Shown here: in pieces, positions 5,610 through 6,850 of the stretch
Position numbering within the stretch: the stretch's first letter is position 1
How the letters are laid out: each line of letters begins with the position of its first letter
Notes under the pieces: model-generated
What the model was told of the DNA's origin: nothing
Database searches by the model: none
Seen by the model: only the letters and a program-made list of their open reading frames with translations
Program-made: the position numbers and the translations under genes
NCBI GenBank assembly: GCA_031263335.1
Contig: JAISGB010000196.1
Coordinates: 1 to 6,850, forward strand
Direction of reading: 5' to 3'
DNA length: 6,850 nucleotides
Source: Eubacteriales Family XIII. Incertae Sedis bacterium
GTDB taxonomy: Bacteria; Bacillota; Clostridia; Peptostreptococcales; Anaerovoracaceae

Positions 5610-6850
5610 TCGCCTGCGGCGATTCCGAAATACTCGTTGTGCCATACCAAGAAGGTATAGATCGTCCATACCTTGCGGCTGTTGTCCGCCTTCCCGTTCC
5701 GATGATCGTCGAGCAGGGAGGTCAATCGATCCGTGCGGAAGAATTGTTCCGCCGTATCCGACAGGAAAGCCGCCTTGACCTTGCCGTAATATTTCTCCTC
5801 CGTCAGCCACACCCTTGTGGGGACGGGAAAGCCCAACTTCCGCTTGGTCGACCACTTGGGCGGCATTCGTCCCGCGGCCGCCTTGCGCAGGGCGTATTTG
5901 GTGTTCTCCTTGTTTACGCGGAATCGCGTGGGAATCCGGCCCGCGAGCGCCATGACCTCCTTGTCCAAGAATGGTACCCGCAGTTCCAAGGAATTTGCCA
6001 TGCTCATCTTGTCGGCTTTCAACAGGATGTCGCCGACCATCCACATGTTCAGGTCCACGAACTGCATCTTCGTGACGGGATCCTTGTCCTTCATCCTGTC
6101 GTAATAAGGCTTCACCATCGTCGCGGGGGAGGGGACGCCGGCGGGGCGCTTCAACAGCGCTTTCCGTTCGTCCTCCGTGAACATGTACGCGTTGCCGATG
6201 AAGCGATCCTCCAATCTGCGACCGCGCCGCACGAGAAAATTCAACCCGCGCTTCGCGGGCAGCTTCGACGCGACGGCGCCGACGGTCCTGCGTATCCCGG
6301 CGGGGATCTTGTCGTACCACGCCAACTCCAAGGGTTCGCGATAGATATTGTACCCGCCGAATATCTCGTCGGCGCCCTCTCCCGACAGCACGACCTTGAG
6401 GCGCTTGGCGGCTGTTTTGCAAACGAACCAGAGCGCCACCGCCGACGGGTCGGCCAAGGGTTCATCCATGTGGTACTGCACCTTGGGGAATACGTCCCAA
6501 AATTCATCCGCGGAGATCAGCTTGCTGATGTTCTTCACGGGGATCATCTCGGAGAGTTCCCGCGCGTAATCCGTCTCGTTGTATTTGGGGCCGTTGTCGA
6601 AACCCACCGTGAACGTCTTGTCCACATGGGCGCTGCAGGCGACATAGCTGGAATCCACGCCGCTCGACAGGAAGGAACCCACCTCCACATCGCTGATCTT
6701 GTGGGCTTCCACCGAATCATCGAAGACGCGCTCGATGGCGTCCGTCCAGTATTCGATGGTCTTGTCCTCCTCCGCGTTGAAGGTCGGCGTCCAATAACGC
6801 CGCTCCTCGAAGCCCCGCGCGGCGCTGTAACGGAAGAAGTGCCCGGGCGT
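5606..6850 (-). CDS. asnB: Asparagine synthetase (glutamine-hydrolysing), synthetase domain; 5' end outside the window
   Basis: AsnB adenylates aspartate with ATP and transfers ammonia from glutamine to give asparagine, in the cytoplasm. The frame is open from base 6850 to the TGA at 5606, giving 414 codons; the GTG at 6712 is internal, since family sequence (TPGHFFRYS, then RRYWTPTF) continues upstream of it. The N-terminal class II glutaminase domain with its catalytic Cys is off the right edge; full-length relatives have about 610-630 residues. Visible in order (fragment numbering): linker 1-30; ATP pyrophosphatase loop SSGVDSS (62-68); SGEGADEIFGGY (156-167), the other core ATP/aspartate motif; SLELRVPFLDKEVM; and the C-terminal KYALRKAAAG...STKRKLGFPVP segment. 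The loop has Ser where SGGVDSS has its first Gly, as I recall in clostridial relatives. The domain appears intact. The gene is codirectional with the next gene, whose start lies 115 bp beyond the asnB stop. Confidence 0.95.
   Translation of the reverse strand, partial: TPGHFFRYSAARGFEERRYWTPTFNAEEDKTIEYWTDAIERVFDDSVEAHKISDVEVGSFLSSGVDSSYVACSAHVDKTFTVGFDNGPKYNETDYARELSEMIPVKNISKLISADEFWDVFPKVQYHMDEPLADPSAVALWFVCKTAAKRLKVVLSGEGADEIFGGYNIYREPLELAWYDKIPAGIRRTVGAVASKLPAKRGLNFLVRRGRRLEDRFIGNAYMFTEDERKALLKRPAGVPSPATMVKPYYDRMKDKDPVTKMQFVDLNMWMVGDILLKADKMSMANSLELRVPFLDKEVMALAGRIPTRFRVNKENTKYALRKAAAGRMPPKWSTKRKLGFPVPTRVWLTEEKYYGKVKAAFLSDTAEQFFRTDRLTSLLDDHRNGKADNSRKVWTIYTFLVWHNEYFGIAAGD
5608..5624 (-). 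other. Hairpin at the asnB stop codon, overlapping the -35 box
   Basis: AATCGCC and GGCGATT (plus strand 5608-5614 and 5618-5624) form a 7-bp stem with a 3-nt loop spanning the end of asnB. On the minus strand it is not followed by a T tract, so it is not a normal intrinsic terminator. It may slow 3' decay of the asnB mRNA, or it may be incidental. Without a real terminator, asnB transcription could continue into the PNPOx-family gene. Confidence 0.4.

Noticed and set aside
5588..5624. Hairpins after asnB as its intrinsic terminator
   Set aside because: Neither the 7-bp stem at the stop nor the CGCGA/TCGCG repeat is followed by a T tract on the minus strand; the AT-rich sequence downstream is the -10 box region.
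5583..6422. A 279-codon frame on the minus strand within asnB
   Set aside because: It is a shifted-frame shadow of asnB with a repetitive Arg/Gly-rich product; asnB itself reads cleanly through the region.
6710..6712. GTG as the start codon of asnB
   Set aside because: The frame stays open to the window edge and the upstream residues match the AsnB linker, so the gene begins outside the window.

Overview
The window looks like a chromosomal segment of a GC-rich member of the Bacillota (Clostridia-like). The case rests on a type III glutamine synthetase, a CarB and an AsnB with clostridial-looking sequence (for example the SSGVDSS ATP loop in AsnB), a consensus Shine-Dalgarno site (TAAGGAGG) and a textbook sigma-A promoter. 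No phylogeny could be run, so the placement is inference. Coding DNA is GC-rich and the intergenic DNA is visibly more AT-rich.

Layout. Bases 2-2554 (+) hold the C-terminal four fifths of carB, the large subunit of carbamoyl-phosphate synthase; its start lies off the left edge. Only 8 bp separate it from the convergent gene for type III glutamine synthetase (2563-4659, -). Next comes a gene-free stretch of about 440 bp. Going leftward along the minus strand it contains a roughly 147-bp element with imperfect terminal inverted repeats (4950-5096), a strong intrinsic terminator (4863-4896), a perfect 14-bp palindrome (4739-4752) and a small hairpin beside a TTGACA box (4707-4730). A small FMN-binding split-barrel gene of the PNPOx family follows (5098-5490, -). 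Its perfect -35/-10 promoter (5582-5609) overlaps the stop codon of the gene upstream. That gene is asnB, asparagine synthetase (5606-6850, -), which runs off the right edge, so its glutaminase domain is not visible.

How the genes fit together. Three of the four genes concern glutamine nitrogen. GlnA makes glutamine from glutamate and ammonia; AsnB uses glutamine to amidate aspartate; CarB uses ammonia released from glutamine by its partner CarA to make carbamoyl phosphate for pyrimidines and arginine. The PNPOx-family gene appears to be its own transcription unit, with its own promoter and terminator.

Most of the window is ordinary housekeeping DNA. The part worth a second look is the DNA around the PNPOx-family gene. 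An inverted-repeat element abuts its stop codon, and a diverged third copy of the repeat arm lies in its 5' leader. This could be a MITE-like element, a structured RNA or, less likely, an integron-like recombination site. I found no defence system, CRISPR array, tRNA, rRNA or transposase gene.
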